From NCBI GenBank assembly GCA_945900685.1, contig CAMDJS010000087.1, positions 1-8,686 of the forward strand: a stretch of 8,686 nt of DNA. The letters run 5' to 3'. The first letter of the stretch is position 1; every line of letters starts with the position of its first letter. A model generated the notes under the pieces. The model saw only the letters and a program-made list of their open reading frames with translations. It did no database searches and had not been told where the DNA came from. Of this stretch, positions 7,791 to 8,686 are shown piece after piece. A program made the position numbers and the translations under genes. The DNA is from Bordetella parapertussis (lineage in GTDB: Bacteria > Pseudomonadota > Gammaproteobacteria > Burkholderiales > Burkholderiaceae_C).

Positions 7791-7879
7791 ATCAACTTTC
7801 AATCAAGCTGCTATTGTCATTGATGTATGTGGCGATTGATTTCCCATGCGTTTTTCACCGACGACACCATCACTGCGCA

Positions 7880-8521
7880 CTAATCTAATTTGTAGCTGAA
7901 ACCCAGAACGCCCACAAAATTCGTTCCGTTATTAGGAAGCTTGATGTCAATGTTGCTGATATGTCGGTAGGAATAAGACAGGCGCATGCGTTTTTTGGCG
8001 TCTGAAATGCCTATGCCCATTTCATCTGAAAATTGAAACAAAGTGGATTTTTTTTGGTCGCCAATTTTTGATCTGGACAACAAGTCGGGTCCCAGACCAA
8101 AACTGGCATCCAAATACACAGACCCGACTGCTTTTGAAAATTGACCTATGGGCATGAAACCAATTTCATAAAGCGAATTACCGTTGCTGCCTGAATTGGT
8201 ATTCCAATAAGACACAAAAGCTGTTGGCAACACTGAAAACTCAATGTCCCAAGGCAGCAAGTTGCTGGTGTCCATGTCGCACCTCATGAAGCTGGAACGC
8301 AAGGTGTTGCTGTAGAGTTTTTTGTCCTTGCCGTACTGGTAACCAAAGTCCCATTGGGTGTCACAGGCTTTGAGAAGGTCTCGGTAAGCAATAGCAAATG
8401 TGTTGGTGGCCAAGCCTGCTGCAATGACCAGATTTTTGCGGTCCGTGTTGTCCATGGCGTTGACGTTGAAGGTCAATATAAAAACCAAGAATGAGGCGAT
8501 GAGGTAATGTATTGTTTTCAT
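7880..8521 (-). CDS. PagL-like acyloxyacyl hydrolase (lipid A 3-O-deacylase family), outer membrane
   Basis: From the ATG at 8521 the protein has 213 residues with a clean signal peptide: a basic MKTIH start, a hydrophobic core and a likely cut after VNA (A22). The rest alternates like a small beta-barrel. The C-terminal half matches the PagL family: YLDASFGLGPDLLS (136-149), LFQFSDEMGIGI (161-172), then RLSYSYRHISN (180-190) and IKLPNNGTNF. PagL removes the 3-O-linked acyl chain of lipid A in the outer membrane with a His-Ser-Glu triad. Here H187 and S189 are kept, but the residue 14 after the His, where P. aeruginosa PagL has Glu140, is N201, so activity is uncertain. C53 and C81 could form a disulfide. 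An in-frame ATG at 8605 with AGGAAG upstream would add 28 residues ahead of the signal peptide; 8521 is preferred despite a weak SD. The gene is AT-richer (about 45 % GC in sampled stretches) than its neighbours. Confidence 0.75.
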   Translation of the reverse strand: MKTIHYLIASFLVFILTFNVNAMDNTDRKNLVIAAGLATNTFAIAYRDLLKACDTQWDFGYQYGKDKKLYSNTLRSSFMRCDMDTSNLLPWDIEFSVLPTAFVSYWNTNSGSNGNSLYEIGFMPIGQFSKAVGSVYLDASFGLGPDLLSRSKIGDQKKSTLFQFSDEMGIGISDAKKRMRLSYSYRHISNIDIKLPNNGTNFVGVLGFSYKLD

Positions 8522-8594
8522 GATTATTAATTTAAGGATAGGCGGATTCAAGCACGAAGTGCAACTTTGATTAACCGTAGGAAGGAGGCTGAGG

Positions 8595-8669
8595 ATGTTT
8601 AGCATTCAAGGCTTCCTGACCTGCAAGTCTAAGTTGCCCGATGAATTACAAACACCTCAGCCAGATTGA
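8595..8669 (+). CDS. Possible small ORF with a strong Shine-Dalgarno, 24 residues
   Basis: An ATG at 8595 is preceded by AGGAGG at 8583-8588 with a 6-base spacer, the best ribosome-binding site in the window, and opens a 24-codon frame ending in TGA at 8667-8669. The peptide begins MFSIQGFLTCKSKLPDEL, shows no recognisable domain, and is neither hydrophobic nor strongly charged. It lies divergently upstream of the PagL-like gene. It could be a leader peptide for a gene past the right edge or a chance pairing of a purine run with an ATG. No promoter was recognised. Confidence 0.2.
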   Translation: MFSIQGFLTCKSKLPDELQTPQPD

Positions 8670-8686
8670 AAGATATCAGATTCACA

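Noticed and set aside
7791..7802. N-terminal extension of PyrC to a TTG at 7802
   Set aside because: It adds only four residues. The internal ATG at 7790 has a plausible SD and matches family N-termini.
7146..7823. A 225-codon plus-strand frame opposite pyrC
   Set aside because: It is antisense to pyrC, which carries every expected metal ligand. No family resemblance or SD supports the opposite frame.
1..8686. CRISPR arrays, tRNA or rRNA genes, transposase genes, long direct repeats
   Set aside because: Reading both strands showed no regularly spaced repeats, no tRNA-like fold and no transposase or integrase motif. Almost all of the window is accounted for by the listed genes.

Overview
The window looks like chromosomal DNA of a betaproteobacterium, most likely Burkholderiales (Comamonadaceae-like). 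This rests on the protein styles (CysK, HtpX, a PyrC close in length to the E. coli enzyme, a DUF3025 protein beside pyrC), a GC content of roughly 55-58 % by eye, and Shine-Dalgarno motifs of the AGGAG/AGGA type. The taxonomic call is inference; no marker gene is present. Most of the window is ordinary housekeeping and accessory metabolism. No CRISPR array, tRNA, rRNA, insertion sequence or phage gene was seen.

Left part (1-4994): a Phd/YefM-type antitoxin gene runs off the left edge on the minus strand, so any toxin partner lies outside the window. A 167-bp divergent intergenic region with two small palindromes separates it from a three-gene plus-strand cluster. The cluster holds a COG2509-like FAD-dependent dehydrogenase, a CysK-type cysteine synthase 15 bp later, and a radical SAM protein with a B12-binding-like N-terminal half. 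The radical SAM gene begins 6 bp after the cysK stop, in the same frame, at a TTG. The spacing suggests one transcript.

Middle (4962-5002): the cluster meets the minus-strand genes head to tail. A strong intrinsic-terminator hairpin with an eight-T tract (minus-strand reading) lies inside the last codons of the radical SAM gene and fits the end of htpX.

Right part (5019-8686), all main genes on the minus strand and listed in transcription order: a PagL-like outer-membrane lipid A deacylase homologue, pyrC (dihydroorotase), a DUF3025 gene overlapping the end of pyrC by 35 bp, and htpX (membrane zinc protease), which has a candidate promoter of its own. The PagL-like gene is clearly AT-richer than its neighbours. 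It keeps the His-x-Ser of the PagL active site but has Asn where the catalytic Glu is expected.

No obviously new defence or mobile system is visible. The points most worth following are the altered PagL-like active site, the CX4CX2C cluster motif in the radical SAM protein, the compact FAD-dehydrogenase/cysteine-synthase/radical-SAM cluster, and the overlapping start signals near 8590-8605.
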